Assembly: GCF_000702665.1 (NCBI RefSeq)
Contig: NZ_JNJA01000005.1
Coordinates: 186,001-250,000, forward strand
Direction of reading: 5' to 3'
Length of the DNA: 64,000 bases
Source of the DNA: Solidesulfovibrio alcoholivorans DSM 5433
GTDB lineage: Bacteria > Desulfobacterota > Desulfovibrionia > Desulfovibrionales > Desulfovibrionaceae
The notes below the pieces were generated by a model. That model searched no databases. It was not told where the DNA came from and was given only the letters and a program-made list of their open reading frames with translations. Position numbers and translations under genes: made by a program. This document shows, in pieces, positions 17,194 to 26,994 of the stretch; position 1 is the stretch's first letter; every line of letters begins with the position of its first letter.

Positions 17194-18960
17194 ATGAAAA
17201 ATGCAAAACGGCGCACGGGAACACTGCTTGTCGCCCTGGTCCTGGCCGGGGCCGGCGGCTTGCTGACGCTGACCGCGGGACAAGGCGCGGCCAAGGAGCA
17301 GGGGGACGAGAAGCTGCGGGCCGACATCCTCTCCATCGACGAACTGAAACAGTTCGGGCCGCTCACCCAGCCTCCGGTCGTCTTCCTCCACGACAAGCAC
17401 ACGGCCGCGCTCGGCAAGCAGGCCAAGTTCTACCAGAAGGAATGCGGCACCTGCCACCTGTCGGACAAGGACGGGACCATGTTCCTGGCCTACCGGCGCG
17501 ACGACGCGCCCGCCTCGGCCGACAAGATCAAGGACACCTACCACAACAACTGCATCAAATGCCATATGGACATGTCCGCAGCGGGCGTCAAATCCGGCCC
17601 CACGGACGTGCAGTGCAAGGGCTGCCACAACGGCAAGCCCGACGTCGCCTCCAACTGGCAGCCCATCGTCGTGGACAAGCGCCTGCACTTCCGCCACGCC
17701 GCCACGCAGGCCCAGTCGGAGAACAAGTGCGGCGCCTGCCACCATATCTACGACGAGGCCGCCGGCAAGACCATCGCCGCGCCCGCGCCCGAGAAGGTGC
17801 CCGGCGCCTGCGTCTACTGCCACACCGAGTCCGGCTCGGTGGTGCCTGGCCGCAAGCCCGAAAAAATCCGGTCGCTGCGCCTGGCCGCCCACGGCGAATG
17901 CGTGACCTGCCACCGCTCCGTGGCCGCTTCCGGCGGCAAGGACGTCGCCACGGGCCCGTCCACCTGCGCCGGCTGCCACGGTCCGCTCGACCAGAAGGCC
18001 ATCGCCGAGACGTCGCTGAAAAAGGTCCCGGCCGACGCCGACCTGCGCATCAAGCGCGGCCAGCCCGACTACGCCATGATCCGCCCGGCCGCCGCCGCCA
18101 AGCCGCTTGTGGGCGCGGACGGCAAGCCGGTCAAGCCCTACGGCATGCCGCCGGTGCCCTTCGACCACAAGTACCACGAGGCCAAGAGCGAGACCTGCGT
18201 CTCCTGCCACCACGCGGCCCTGACCTCCTGCGCGGAGAAGTGCCACACCGTGCCCGGCTCCAAGGACGGCGGCTTCGTGACCCTGGAAGGGGCCATGCAC
18301 AAGGCGGACGCGACGCAAAGCTGCGCCGGCTGCCACGCCGCGTTGCAGAAAAAGCCCGAGTGCGCCGGCTGCCACAATTCCATGAAGAAGGGTGTCGGCG
18401 ACAAGTCGCAGTGCGGCTCCTGCCACGTGACGCCCAAAGACGGCCTGGACGCCGCCGTGTCGGAATTCATGGAGCGCAACGACAAGGAAGCCGCGGCCAT
18501 GGCCCCGGCCCTGGCCGAGAGGCTCCTCGCCGGCAAGCGTGAGCAAACCGTGACCTTCGCCGCCTCGGATATTCCCGAAACCGTGACCATCGGCTCCCTT
18601 GCCAAGGAGTACGAGGCGTCGGTGCTGCCGCACCGCAAGATCGTGCTCTCCATGGTGGCGGGCATGAAGGACAGCAAGCTCGCCGGGGCGTTCCACGCCA
18701 CCGACGCGGCCGTGTGCCAGGGCTGCCATCATAACAGCCCCGCTTCCAAGACTCCGCCGCGCTGCGGCAACTGCCATCCCGCCGTGGAAGGCACGGCCGC
18801 CTCGCCGCGTCCGGCCCTCAAGGCCGCCTATCATAACCAGTGCATGGGCTGCCATACGGCCATGGGCATCGACGGCAAGGTCGTGGACAAGGCCCCGGGG
18901 GCCAAACCCGTGCCCAAGGCTACGGACTGCACCGGTTGCCACGCGGCAAAGAAGCAATAG
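17194..18960 (+). CDS. hmcA: High-molecular-weight multihaem cytochrome c, HmcA
   Basis: Periplasmic electron carrier of the Hmc complex, which links periplasmic hydrogenases and cytochrome c3 to the cytoplasm. The 588-residue product has a Sec signal peptide (residues 1 to about 32, ending GQGAAKE) and sixteen haem-attachment sites: fifteen CxxCH and one CAEKCH (CX3CH), the ninth in order. Sixteen haems is the number known for HmcA of D. vulgaris. Many extra His residues fit bis-His ligation. The ribosome site is weak (AAGG about 15 bases ahead of the ATG). The gene is followed 28 bases later by hmcB and opens the operon. Confidence 0.93.
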   Translation: MKNAKRRTGTLLVALVLAGAGGLLTLTAGQGAAKEQGDEKLRADILSIDELKQFGPLTQPPVVFLHDKHTAALGKQAKFYQKECGTCHLSDKDGTMFLAYRRDDAPASADKIKDTYHNNCIKCHMDMSAAGVKSGPTDVQCKGCHNGKPDVASNWQPIVVDKRLHFRHAATQAQSENKCGACHHIYDEAAGKTIAAPAPEKVPGACVYCHTESGSVVPGRKPEKIRSLRLAAHGECVTCHRSVAASGGKDVATGPSTCAGCHGPLDQKAIAETSLKKVPADADLRIKRGQPDYAMIRPAAAAKPLVGADGKPVKPYGMPPVPFDHKYHEAKSETCVSCHHAALTSCAEKCHTVPGSKDGGFVTLEGAMHKADATQSCAGCHAALQKKPECAGCHNSMKKGVGDKSQCGSCHVTPKDGLDAAVSEFMERNDKEAAAMAPALAERLLAGKREQTVTFAASDIPETVTIGSLAKEYEASVLPHRKIVLSMVAGMKDSKLAGAFHATDAAVCQGCHHNSPASKTPPRCGNCHPAVEGTAASPRPALKAAYHNQCMGCHTAMGIDGKVVDKAPGAKPVPKATDCTGCHAAKKQ

Positions 18961-18988
18961 CACCCCAACCAGTCGAGGTCGCGATACG

Positions 18989-20041
18989 ATGAAACGGAGA
19001 CACTTTCTGGGCCTTATGGGAGCGGCCGGGGTGAGCCTGACAACGGCCGTCACGGCCAAGGCCTCCTCCAGCGCGGATGTCGCGGGCATGCCGAACGTCG
19101 GGGGCGTCCTTTTCGACGCCAGCCGCTGCATCGGCTGCCGCAAGTGCGAGGCCGCCTGCAACCAGGTCAACGATCTGCCCAAACCGGCGAAACCCTTTGA
19201 CGACCTCACGGTGCTCGACACCACGCGCCGCACCGACGCGAAGAGCTACACCGTGGTCAACAAATACGTGCCGAAGCCCGGCGAAAACCCGGTCTTCCGC
19301 AAGATCCAGTGCAACCACTGCATGGAGCCGGCCTGCGCCTCGGCCTGCTTCGTGAAGGCGTTCAAGAAGACCGAGACCGGCGCGGTCGTCTACGACCCCT
19401 CGGTCTGCGTCGGCTGCCGCTACTGCATGGTGGCCTGCCCCTTCAACATCCCGGCCTACGAGTACGACAAGGCGCTGTCGCCGCGTGTCATGAAATGCAC
19501 GCTGTGCCACCCGCGCCTGCTCGAAGGAAAACTCCCCGGCTGTGTCGAGGCCTGCCCCAAGGAGGCCTTGCAGTTCGGCAAGCGCCGGGAGCTCCTCAAC
19601 ATCGCCTGGGACCGCGTCACGGCGAACCCGGACAAGTACGTGCAGCACGTCTACGGTGAGCACGAGATGGGCGGCACGAGCTGGCTCTACATCGCGCCCA
19701 AGCCCTCCTTCGCCTCGCTCGGCATGGACGAGGGCCTGGGCACGGCCTCGGCCCCCGAGCTGACTTCCGGGGCGCTGGCCGCCGTGCCGGCCGTGGCCGG
19801 CATCTGGCCGGTGCTTTTGACGGGCATCTACGCCATCAGCAAGCGCAAGGACAAAATCGCCGAGGAAGAGAAGAAGGCGGCGGTCGAGGCGGCCATCGCC
19901 AAGGCCAGCGCCGACGCCGAAGCCAAGCTGGCCGAGGAGCTCACCAAGGCCGAGGTCGCCAACAAGCGGCGCATCGAGGTCGAGGTGAAAAAGGCCCTCG
20001 AAGCGGCCGCCAAGGATTCCGAAGGCGGGGAGGACGCGTAA
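18989..20041 (+). CDS. hmcB: Hmc complex iron-sulfur protein HmcB
   Basis: Electron-transfer subunit of the Hmc complex. The N-terminus [13 protein letters not shown] is a twin-arginine signal, so the ferredoxin part is exported folded. Four cysteine clusters for [4Fe-4S] centres follow: [35 protein letters not shown] and CTLCHP...CVEAC. A hydrophobic segment at about 258-280 anchors the protein, and the C-terminal 60 residues form an Ala/Glu/Lys-rich helix or coiled coil. 350 residues. The stop and the hmcC start share one base (TAATG). Confidence 0.93.
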   Translation: MKRRHFLGLMGAAGVSLTTAVTAKASSSADVAGMPNVGGVLFDASRCIGCRKCEAACNQVNDLPKPAKPFDDLTVLDTTRRTDAKSYTVVNKYVPKPGENPVFRKIQCNHCMEPACASACFVKAFKKTETGAVVYDPSVCVGCRYCMVACPFNIPAYEYDKALSPRVMKCTLCHPRLLEGKLPGCVEACPKEALQFGKRRELLNIAWDRVTANPDKYVQHVYGEHEMGGTSWLYIAPKPSFASLGMDEGLGTASAPELTSGALAAVPAVAGIWPVLLTGIYAISKRKDKIAEEEKKAAVEAAIAKASADAEAKLAEELTKAEVANKRRIEVEVKKALEAAAKDSEGGEDA

Positions 20042-21216
20042 TGTCGACGGAAAACAGCAAAAACGGTTCCCTGTTCACGCCGTTTAACATTGTCGCCGGC
20101 ATCATCCTGGCCGCCGGCATCGTGGTGACGATCATGCGCTTCACCATGGGCCTTGGCGCGGTGACCAACCTCTCGGACAACAACCCCTGGGGCATCTGGA
20201 TCGGCTTCGACCTCCTGTGCGGCGTCGCCCTGGCCGCCGGCGGCTACACCACCTCCGCCGCCTGCTACATCTTCGGGTTCAAGCGCTTCCACGCCGCGGT
20301 GCGCCCGGCGATCCTCACGGCCTTCCTGGGCTACGCCCTGGTCGTGTTCGCGCTCAACTACGACGTCGGCCGCCCCTGGCGCCTGCCGTACCCCATCTTC
20401 TACCAGCAGGGCACGACCTCGATTCTCTTCGAAGTCGGCCTGTGCGTGTTCATCTACCTGACGGTGCTCTTCCTCGAATACCTGCCCGCCGCCCTCGAGT
20501 GGAAGGGCGGCCTGGACAAGTACCGCGGCATCCTGGTCAAGCTGACCATGGGGCTGACCATCCTCGGCGTCATCCTCTCGACCCTGCACCAGAGCTCGCT
20601 CGGCGCGCTCTACCTCATCGTCCCGTCCAAGCTGCATCCCCTCTGGTACACCCCGTACCTGCCGGTGATGTTCTTCATGTCGAGCATGTTCGCCGGCCTG
20701 TCCATGGTCGTCTTCGAGGGCACGCTCTCGCACAAGTACTTCCATCACAAGATGGACGAGGACTACAACGCCAACTACCTGGACCTCCAGTTCGCCTTCG
20801 CCAAGGGCGCGGCCTGGATCATGGCCGGCTACCTGGCCATGAAGCTGCTCGGGCTCTCCATGGACAACCGCTGGCACTACCTCTTCACGGGCTACGGCGC
20901 GTGGTGGCTGTTCGAGGTCGTCGGCTTCGTCATGCTGCCGTGCTACTGCTACGCCGTGGGCTACCGCGACCGCAACATCGGCCTCGTGCGCCTCGCCGCC
21001 CCGTGGACGGTCATCGGCATCATGCTCAACCGCTTCGATGTGAGCCTCATTGCCTTCAACTGGCAGCTGCCGAGCGCCGAACGCTACTTCCCGAGCCTGG
21101 GCGAAATCATCATTTCGCTGTTCGTGGTCACCGTCGGCGTCCTGGTCTTCCGCTGGATCGTCACCCGCATGCCGATCTTCTACGCGCACCCGGCGTACAA
21201 AGACTCGTCCCACTAG
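20041..21216 (+). CDS. hmcC: Hmc complex integral membrane protein HmcC (NrfD family)
   Basis: 391-residue inner-membrane subunit of the NrfD/PsrC type, with about ten hydrophobic segments from residue 16 to 378. NrfD-like subunits exchange electrons between the periplasmic Fe-S partner (HmcB) and the membrane or quinone pool. Motifs such as NNPWGIWIGFD and FALNYDVGRPW are typical of this family in sulfate reducers. The start overlaps the hmcB stop. Family membership is seen directly; the exact electron acceptor is not. Confidence 0.93.
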   Translation: MSTENSKNGSLFTPFNIVAGIILAAGIVVTIMRFTMGLGAVTNLSDNNPWGIWIGFDLLCGVALAAGGYTTSAACYIFGFKRFHAAVRPAILTAFLGYALVVFALNYDVGRPWRLPYPIFYQQGTTSILFEVGLCVFIYLTVLFLEYLPAALEWKGGLDKYRGILVKLTMGLTILGVILSTLHQSSLGALYLIVPSKLHPLWYTPYLPVMFFMSSMFAGLSMVVFEGTLSHKYFHHKMDEDYNANYLDLQFAFAKGAAWIMAGYLAMKLLGLSMDNRWHYLFTGYGAWWLFEVVGFVMLPCYCYAVGYRDRNIGLVRLAAPWTVIGIMLNRFDVSLIAFNWQLPSAERYFPSLGEIIISLFVVTVGVLVFRWIVTRMPIFYAHPAYKDSSH

Positions 21217-21236
21217 GATGAAAGGGGAGATACGTG

Positions 21237-21371
21237 ATGTTTAACACCCTGCAAGATCTGATGCTGCACAACAAGAGCGTGACCTATGTGCTCATGGCCG
21301 TGGTGCTCATCTGCTTCATAGGCTTCTGGCGGTTTTTAACGGGTCGCGAAGAACGCAACCGGCGCTACTAG
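21237..21371 (+). CDS. hmcD: Hmc complex small membrane protein HmcD
   Basis: 44-residue protein: a polar N-terminus (MFNTLQDLMLHNKS), one membrane segment of about 20 residues (VTYVLMAVVLICFIGFWRFL) and a basic tail (GREERNRRY). AAGGGGAG ahead of the ATG at 21237 supports translation, and the gene fills the gap between hmcC and hmcE exactly where D. vulgaris has the similar-sized hmcD. Its role is structural or unknown. Confidence 0.85.
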   Translation: MFNTLQDLMLHNKSVTYVLMAVVLICFIGFWRFLTGREERNRRY

Positions 21372-21405
21372 CCCGACGGACCTCGCTAAAGGCAAGGAGA
21401 AGACC

Positions 21406-22083
21406 ATGTATGCATTCCTGACGGGGCCGATGCTGTGGCTGTCGTTCGCCATCTTCATCATCGGCAGCGCCTGGCGCGTCGTGAAATACGTCAAGGGCCT
21501 CGATTGGCAGCTCGACCGCGTGCCGTACGGCTACTACCGCGAGCTGGCCGTCAAGGGCGCGCTCAAATCCATTTTCCACTGGCTGACCCCCTACGGCTCG
21601 CGCAGCTGGCGCCTGAAGCCCCTGTATGCGGCGGCCTTTTTCCTCCTGCACGTGGGCCTGGTCCTCGTGCCGCTGTTTCTCTTCGCCCACGTCATGCTTG
21701 TGTCCGAGCGTTTCGGCATCAGCTGGCCGACCCTGCCTGCGGGGCTGGCCGACACGCTGACCGTGCTCGCCATCGCCGCCGGGGCGTTCATCCTGCTGCG
21801 CCGCTTCGCCCTGCCGGAAGTGCGCATCATCACCACGGCCCATGACCTCTGGATCATGGCCATCAGCCTCGCGCCGCTGGTCACGGGTTTCGTGGCCGCG
21901 CATCAGGGCGGCGAGGGAAGCGGCTGGCTGCTCGCCCACATCCTTACCGGCGAGATCTGGCTCATCGCCATCCCCTTCACCAAGCTCTCCCATGTGGTGC
22001 TGTTCTTCTGTTCCCGGGCCCAGATCGGTGTGGACTTCGGCGTGAAACGCGGCGGACAGCGCGGCCGCGGCATCGTCTGGTAG
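21406..22083 (+). CDS. hmcE: Hmc complex membrane subunit HmcE (NarI-like)
   Basis: 225-residue inner-membrane protein with about five hydrophobic segments (near 5-25, 74-100, 115-130, 142-165 and 175-205). HmcE-type subunits resemble the cytochrome b (NarI/DsrM-like) family; His residues lie in the membrane segments ([29 protein letters not shown]). It probably carries haem b and passes electrons across the membrane to HmcF. AAGGAG precedes the start. 37 bases separate it from hmcF. Confidence 0.9.
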   Translation: MYAFLTGPMLWLSFAIFIIGSAWRVVKYVKGLDWQLDRVPYGYYRELAVKGALKSIFHWLTPYGSRSWRLKPLYAAAFFLLHVGLVLVPLFLFAHVMLVSERFGISWPTLPAGLADTLTVLAIAAGAFILLRRFALPEVRIITTAHDLWIMAISLAPLVTGFVAAHQGGEGSGWLLAHILTGEIWLIAIPFTKLSHVVLFFCSRAQIGVDFGVKRGGQRGRGIVW

Positions 22084-22120
22084 AAACGGCCGACGCCACG
22101 TCGCCAAGGAGAGAATCGAC

Positions 22121-23521
22121 ATGCCTGAAGGAATCTACTGCAACAAGACGCCGATCACGACCGAGGAGGCCCTCAAGGCCCTGCTTTCGGACACCCGCGG
22201 CAAGAAATACTACGAGGAAATGGAACAGCTGGAAGTGGACCGCGAAAAGCTGTGGGCCACCGTCCAGAAGACCTTCAAATCCCGCATGCGGACCTGGCTC
22301 GACGTCTGCGCCCGCTGCGGGCTGTGCGCCGACTCCTGCTTCCTCTACCTGGTCAACGACCGCAACCCCGAGCAGGTGCCGTCCTACAAGATCCACTCCA
22401 CGCTCGGCGAGATCGTCAAGCGCAAGGGCGACGTGGACAACGCCTTCATGCGCCACGCCATGGAAGTGGCCTGGTCGCGCTGCACCTGTTGCAACCGCTG
22501 CGCCATGTACTGCCCCCACGGCATCGACATCGGCATCATGATGGGCTATCTGCGCGGCTTGCTCTACTCGCAGGGCTTCGTGCCCTGGGAACTCAAGATC
22601 GGCGCCGGCATGCACCGCGTCTACCGCGCCCAGATGGACGTGACCACCGAGGACTGGGTCGAGACCTGCGAGTGGATGGCCGAGGAGCAGCAGGACGACT
22701 GGCCGGGCCTCGAGATTCCCGTGGACAAGGAAGACGCGGACATCATGTACACGTGTAATGCCCGCGAGCCCAAGCACTATCCCGAAGACCTGGCCGAGGC
22801 GGCCATCCTGTTCCACATCGCCGGGGAGAACTGGACCGTTCCTTCCGAGGGCTGGGAGCAGACGAGCCTGTCCATGTTCGCCGGCGACTGGGAAGCCTGC
22901 AAGCTGCAGGTGCAAAACGTCTACGCCGCCATCGAGCGCCTGCGCCCCAAGCGCGTCATCGGCACGGAATGCGGCCACGCCCACCGCGCCACGGTCATCG
23001 AGGGCCCGTACTGGGCCGGTCGTCCCGACGGCCAGCCGCCGGCGCCCTACATCCACTACGTGCAGTGGGTGGCCGAGGCCCTGCGCACCGGCAAGCTCAA
23101 GATCGATCCGGCCAAGCGCATCAAGCAGCCCGTCACCTACCAGGACTCCTGCAACTACATCCGCAACTGGGGCCTGGCAGAGACCGCCCGCGAGATCCTT
23201 TCCTACCTCGTGGAACCCGGCTACCTGCGCGAGATGACGCCCAACAAGGAGCACAACTACTGCTGCGGCGGCGGCGGCGGCTTCAACGGCATCGGCAAGT
23301 TCCGCCCCCAGCGCAACAAGGCGCTTCTCACCAAGCGCGACCAGATCCTTTCCACCGGGGCCAAGCTCGTCATCGCGCCCTGCCACAACTGCTGGGACGC
23401 CATCCGCGACCTCGAGGAAGAGTACGAGATCGGCATCGACTGGTCTTTCCTCAAGCCGTTGCTTATCAAGATGGTCATCGTGCCGGAGCATTTGAAGCCC
23501 AAGGACGAGGACGAGGAATAG
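22121..23521 (+). CDS. hmcF: Hmc complex cytoplasmic iron-sulfur protein HmcF (HdrD-like)
   Basis: 466-residue soluble subunit on the cytoplasmic face, related to HdrD/DsrK. Two [4Fe-4S] ferredoxin-type clusters ([11 protein letters not shown] and [11 protein letters not shown]) come in the first third. A CCG-type domain in the last third has [17 protein letters not shown] and PCHNCWD, the C-x(n)-CC-x(n)-CxxC pattern that binds a catalytic non-cubane cluster in heterodisulfide reductases. It would hand electrons from the membrane subunits to a cytoplasmic thiol/disulfide or DsrC-like acceptor. AAGGAG precedes the ATG. Last gene of hmcA-F. Confidence 0.93.
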   Translation: MPEGIYCNKTPITTEEALKALLSDTRGKKYYEEMEQLEVDREKLWATVQKTFKSRMRTWLDVCARCGLCADSCFLYLVNDRNPEQVPSYKIHSTLGEIVKRKGDVDNAFMRHAMEVAWSRCTCCNRCAMYCPHGIDIGIMMGYLRGLLYSQGFVPWELKIGAGMHRVYRAQMDVTTEDWVETCEWMAEEQQDDWPGLEIPVDKEDADIMYTCNAREPKHYPEDLAEAAILFHIAGENWTVPSEGWEQTSLSMFAGDWEACKLQVQNVYAAIERLRPKRVIGTECGHAHRATVIEGPYWAGRPDGQPPAPYIHYVQWVAEALRTGKLKIDPAKRIKQPVTYQDSCNYIRNWGLAETAREILSYLVEPGYLREMTPNKEHNYCCGGGGGFNGIGKFRPQRNKALLTKRDQILSTGAKLVIAPCHNCWDAIRDLEEEYEIGIDWSFLKPLLIKMVIVPEHLKPKDEDEE

Positions 23522-23594
23522 GGCGGGCGCTTGTGCCCTTGCGGCAAGACACCTCTCACGCAGCTAACGCGATCACGTACCAGGGGGGTCCGGA

Positions 23595-24530
23595 ATGTTT
23601 GGGAAAATAGTGTTTGCGACTTCGGGAGCGCCGGATTGCGACAGCGCCGCCCGCGTGGCTTTCGACATGGCGGGCCGTTACGGCTCGGAAATCATCGTCT
23701 TCCATTGCCTGGGCATCCCGGGCAAGGGCGACAGCAGCCTGGTGCTCGACGTGCGCACGGGCGAGGAAGTGGACGCCGACGAGGAATACCTGGAGGGCGT
23801 GCGCGAGGAACTGCGCACCACCTACGCCATTCAGCTTACGGGCTGCAAAAACGCCCGCATCGAGATCGCCGTGGGCAATCCCTCGCGGGAGGTGCTGCGC
23901 ATCGCCCGCAAGGAGGACGCGGATCTCGTCGTCATGGGCGCGCGCGGCGCGGGCATGGAGGTCGGCGGCTTCTACAAGCGCGGCGTCATCGGCGGCACCC
24001 ACGAAAAGGTGGCCAAGGCCGCCCGCTGTCCGGTGCTGACCGTGGCCCGGCCGGCCGCGTCTTTCTGGGGCGGCTTTTCCAACATCGTCTTCGCCACCGA
24101 CTTCTCCAAGGCGTCGGAATCGGCCTTCCAGCTGGCTTCGTCCATCGCCAAGGACGTGGGCGGCGATTTGCACCTGTTCCACTGCCTGAACCTCGACCGC
24201 CTGCAGTCGCCCATCGCACTCACCCAGGAGGGCATCGAGGGCCGGTTGGCCGAGGCCCGGCGCAAGATCCAGGTTTCCTACGCGTCCAAGCTCGGCGATC
24301 TGGCCAAGCGGACCACCATTGAGGTCTGGGAAGGATCGCCCTATGTGGAGATCGTCAAGTTCGCGCGCGAGCGGCAGGCCGACCTGATCGTCATGGCCCA
24401 CCATACCCGCGAACTCGATCCCGACGAGCGTCCTTTCGGCAGCACCCTGGAACAGGTCCTGGTGCGGGCCACGTGTCCCGTGATCAGCATCAACCGGCCG
24501 GACAAGCTCCCGGCGACGGCGGATGCCTAG
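23595..24530 (+). CDS. Tandem universal stress protein
   Basis: 311-residue cytoplasmic protein with two UspA domains (about 1-155 and 160-305), each starting KIVFATSG or NIVFATDFSKASE and ending in a CPVLTV or CPVISI strand. The first domain has GARGAGMEVGGF, a partial ATP-binding loop; the second (AHHTRELDPDERPFGST) keeps the GST end. It sits 73 bases after hmcF on the same strand and may be co-transcribed with the complex. A GG-rich ribosome site (GGGGGTCCGG) precedes the ATG. Usp proteins respond to energy or redox stress, but no specific role can be assigned. Confidence 0.88.
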   Translation: MFGKIVFATSGAPDCDSAARVAFDMAGRYGSEIIVFHCLGIPGKGDSSLVLDVRTGEEVDADEEYLEGVREELRTTYAIQLTGCKNARIEIAVGNPSREVLRIARKEDADLVVMGARGAGMEVGGFYKRGVIGGTHEKVAKAARCPVLTVARPAASFWGGFSNIVFATDFSKASESAFQLASSIAKDVGGDLHLFHCLNLDRLQSPIALTQEGIEGRLAEARRKIQVSYASKLGDLAKRTTIEVWEGSPYVEIVKFARERQADLIVMAHHTRELDPDERPFGSTLEQVLVRATCPVISINRPDKLPATADA

Positions 24531-24575
24531 CGCGATCCCCGCGTCTGCCCCTCCACGCAAAGGAGAAGTGGAACC

Positions 24576-24935
24576 ATGAGCAAGAAAACCATTCTGACCG
24601 TGGATGACGATCCCAATATCCGCGACTACCTGGAAGCCGTCTTCACCGACAATGGCTACGCGGTGGTCACTGCGGAAAACGGCGACAAGGCCATGGAGCT
24701 GCTCGCGACCATGCGTCCGGACCTCATCACCTTGGACGTGGAGATGCCCGACAAGACCGGCCCCTGGGTCAGCCGGGCCATCCAGAAAAACAGCGCCCTG
24801 GCCACCATCCCCATCGTGGTCATCACCGGGCACAGCGAGCTGCAATACATCATCCCCAAGGCGGCGGCCTTTCTGGCCAAACCCTTCGAGGCCGACGAAG
24901 TCGTGCGCGTGGTGCGCGGCATCCTCGGCGAATAA
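24576..24935 (+). CDS. CheY-like response regulator (Rrf1-like position downstream of hmc)
   Basis: 119-residue stand-alone receiver: acidic residues DDD at 10-12, phospho-acceptor Asp54 in LDVEMP, Thr in VVITG and Lys in LAKPFE. It belongs to the LDxEMPxxxGP subtype also seen at 12806-13162. In D. vulgaris a response regulator (Rrf1) lies just after hmcF and affects hmc expression; this gene holds a similar place, one gene further on, but I cannot tell orthology. AAAGGAG sets the ATG. A strong hairpin follows before the kinase gene. Confidence 0.88.
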   Translation: MSKKTILTVDDDPNIRDYLEAVFTDNGYAVVTAENGDKAMELLATMRPDLITLDVEMPDKTGPWVSRAIQKNSALATIPIVVITGHSELQYIIPKAAAFLAKPFEADEVVRVVRGILGE

Positions 24936-24943
24936 CCCGGCCC

Positions 24944-24973
24944 GGGGGAGGCCGCCCTGGCGCGGCCTCCCCC
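24944..24973 (+). repeat. Perfect 12-bp stem-loop between receiver and kinase genes
   Basis: GGGGGAGGCCGC (24944-24955) and GCGGCCTCCCCC (24962-24973) with a six-base loop. No T-run follows (AAACATTCGG), so it is not a standard intrinsic terminator. It may stabilise the upstream mRNA end or reduce read-through into the kinase gene. Confidence 0.65.
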
Positions 24974-25012
24974 AAACATTCGGCCGGCCCGACACGACGA
25001 GGCGATGCTGTC

Positions 25013-26962
25013 ATGAGCGAGACCTTGCTGCTCGTCGACGACGAGGAAGACATCCGCCGGTTTCTGGGGCTTTTTCTTGCCGACCTCGGCTACGTCGTCC
25101 ACGCCGCGGCCAACGGCGAGGAAGCCCTGGCCGTGCTCGACGAGGTCGATCCCTCCATCGTGCTCACGGACATCAAGATGCCCGTCATGGACGGTCTGGA
25201 GCTGCTCAAACGCATCAAGGCCAGGAATCCCGACATCGAAGTGGTCATGATCTCCGGCCACGGCGACATGGACCTGGCCATCAGCTGCCTGCAAAACGAC
25301 GCCGCGGACTTCGTCACCAAGCCCATCAACCACGACATCCTCGACGCGGCCCTCAAGCGCATCGACGAAAAACTCGCCATGCGCCGGGAACTGCGCCAGT
25401 ACACGCAGAACCTGGAAAAGCTCGTGCGCGAGAAGTCCAGCCGCGTGGTGGAGCTCGAACGCCAGCTCGCCGCCGGGCAGATGGCCGAGACCATGTGCCA
25501 GGCCATCTCCGGGCTCTCTGCCGACCTCGGCGAGGGCACGGGCTATTTCAACGAAATGCCCTGCTTCGTGGCCGTGCACAACGCCTCCCTCGAGGTCGTG
25601 GCCACCAACCAGCTCTACAAGGACCGCCTGGGCGACATGGTCGGCCGCCACAGCTGGGAGGTCTATGCCGGCCAGGCCCTGCGCGGCTTCACCGGCCCCA
25701 TCTGGAAGACGTTCGAGACCGGCAAGGGCCAGCGTTGCCGCGAGACCATGCTGTGCAAGAACGGCAACGAGCTGCCGGTCATGGTCCACACCTCGCCCAT
25801 CGCCGCCACCAACGGCAAGGTGGAGCTCGTGCTCGAAATGGCCGTGGACGTGAGCGAAATCAAGCGCCTTCAGGAAGAGCTGCGCGTCACCCAGCAGAAA
25901 TACATGGACCTTTTCGACGCCACGCCCTGTTACATCGCCGTGCGCGACAGGGAGGGCACGGTGGTCGCCAACAACCACCGTTTCGTCGAGGACTTCGGCG
26001 AGGGCGTGGGCCGGGCCTGCCACGACGTCTTCGCGCACCGCAGCGAACCCTGCCCGGACTGCCCGGCCGCACTGACCTTCGCCGACGGCGAACCGCATTA
26101 CCACGAGACGGTGGTCACCACGCGCGACTGCCGTCAGCGCAACGTGCTCATCTCCACGGCCGCCATCCGCAACGCCGCGGGTGAAGTGGTCGAGGTCATG
26201 GAGATGTCCGCCGACATCACGAGCATCCGCGAGCTGCAAAGCCATCTGACCTCGCTCGGGCTCATGCTCGGCTCCATCTCCCACGGGGTCAAGGGCATGC
26301 TCACGGCGCTCGAAGGCGCGGTCTACCGCGTGGAATCGGGCTTGCGGCGCGGCGACATCCCCCGTTCCCAGGCCGCGGCCGAGGCCGTGCGCACCCTGGT
26401 CGGCCGCGTGCGCGCGCTCGTGCTCAACGTCCTGTATTACGCCAAGTCCCGGGAGCTGGCTCCGGAAACCGTCGATGTGGCCGCTTTCGCCGCGTCCATG
26501 GCCCAGACCGTGGCCCCCAAGGCCGCGCGGGAGGGGGTGGCCCTCGAGACCGCCATCGGCGCGGACCTGGGCGAAATGGCCGTGGACGCCGTCAACCTCC
26601 AGGCTGCCCTGGTCAACATCCTGGAAAACGCCGTGGACGCCTGCGTGGCCGACACGGCCAAGCCAGCGCACCGCATCGCCTTTCGCATCTCGCGCGAGGG
26701 CCGCACCCTCGTCTTCGACATCGAGGACAACGGCATGGGCATGGACCAGGAGACGCGCGAAAAGGCCTTTACGCTCTTTTTTTCCTCCAAGGGCCTGCGC
26801 GGCACGGGGCTTGGGCTTTTCATCGCCAACGACATGGTGGTCAAGCACGGCGGTTCCATCGCCCTGGCTTCCGAACCCGGCGTCGGCACGCACTTCTCGG
26901 TGCGCATCCCCGAGACGCCCCCCGCGCCGGCGGAAGCCGTGCGCGAGGCGGCCACCTCTTGA
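25013..26962 (+). CDS. Receiver-PAS-PAS histidine kinase
   Basis: Cytoplasmic 649-residue kinase. Order: N-terminal receiver (1-118) with Asp53 in LTDIKMP and Lys in TKPIN; coiled linker (118-160); PAS (about 175-285); PAS (295-405); HisKA-like helix with His424 in GSISHGVKG; HATPase (about 500-640, DIEDNGMGM, GLRGTGLGLF). No membrane segment. The second PAS has C-H-x8-P-C-x2-C (Cys336, 347, 350), as in three other sensors here. A receiver at the N-terminus means it can be modulated by another kinase. The start at 25013 follows GACGAGG. Located just after the hmc/usp/receiver genes. Confidence 0.87.
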   Translation: MSETLLLVDDEEDIRRFLGLFLADLGYVVHAAANGEEALAVLDEVDPSIVLTDIKMPVMDGLELLKRIKARNPDIEVVMISGHGDMDLAISCLQNDAADFVTKPINHDILDAALKRIDEKLAMRRELRQYTQNLEKLVREKSSRVVELERQLAAGQMAETMCQAISGLSADLGEGTGYFNEMPCFVAVHNASLEVVATNQLYKDRLGDMVGRHSWEVYAGQALRGFTGPIWKTFETGKGQRCRETMLCKNGNELPVMVHTSPIAATNGKVELVLEMAVDVSEIKRLQEELRVTQQKYMDLFDATPCYIAVRDREGTVVANNHRFVEDFGEGVGRACHDVFAHRSEPCPDCPAALTFADGEPHYHETVVTTRDCRQRNVLISTAAIRNAAGEVVEVMEMSADITSIRELQSHLTSLGLMLGSISHGVKGMLTALEGAVYRVESGLRRGDIPRSQAAAEAVRTLVGRVRALVLNVLYYAKSRELAPETVDVAAFAASMAQTVAPKAAREGVALETAIGADLGEMAVDAVNLQAALVNILENAVDACVADTAKPAHRIAFRISREGRTLVFDIEDNGMGMDQETREKAFTLFFSSKGLRGTGLGLFIANDMVVKHGGSIALASEPGVGTHFSVRIPETPPAPAEAVREAATS

Positions 26963-26994
26963 GATCGTCCTAAAAAGAGTGTTATGCGGCGGTT

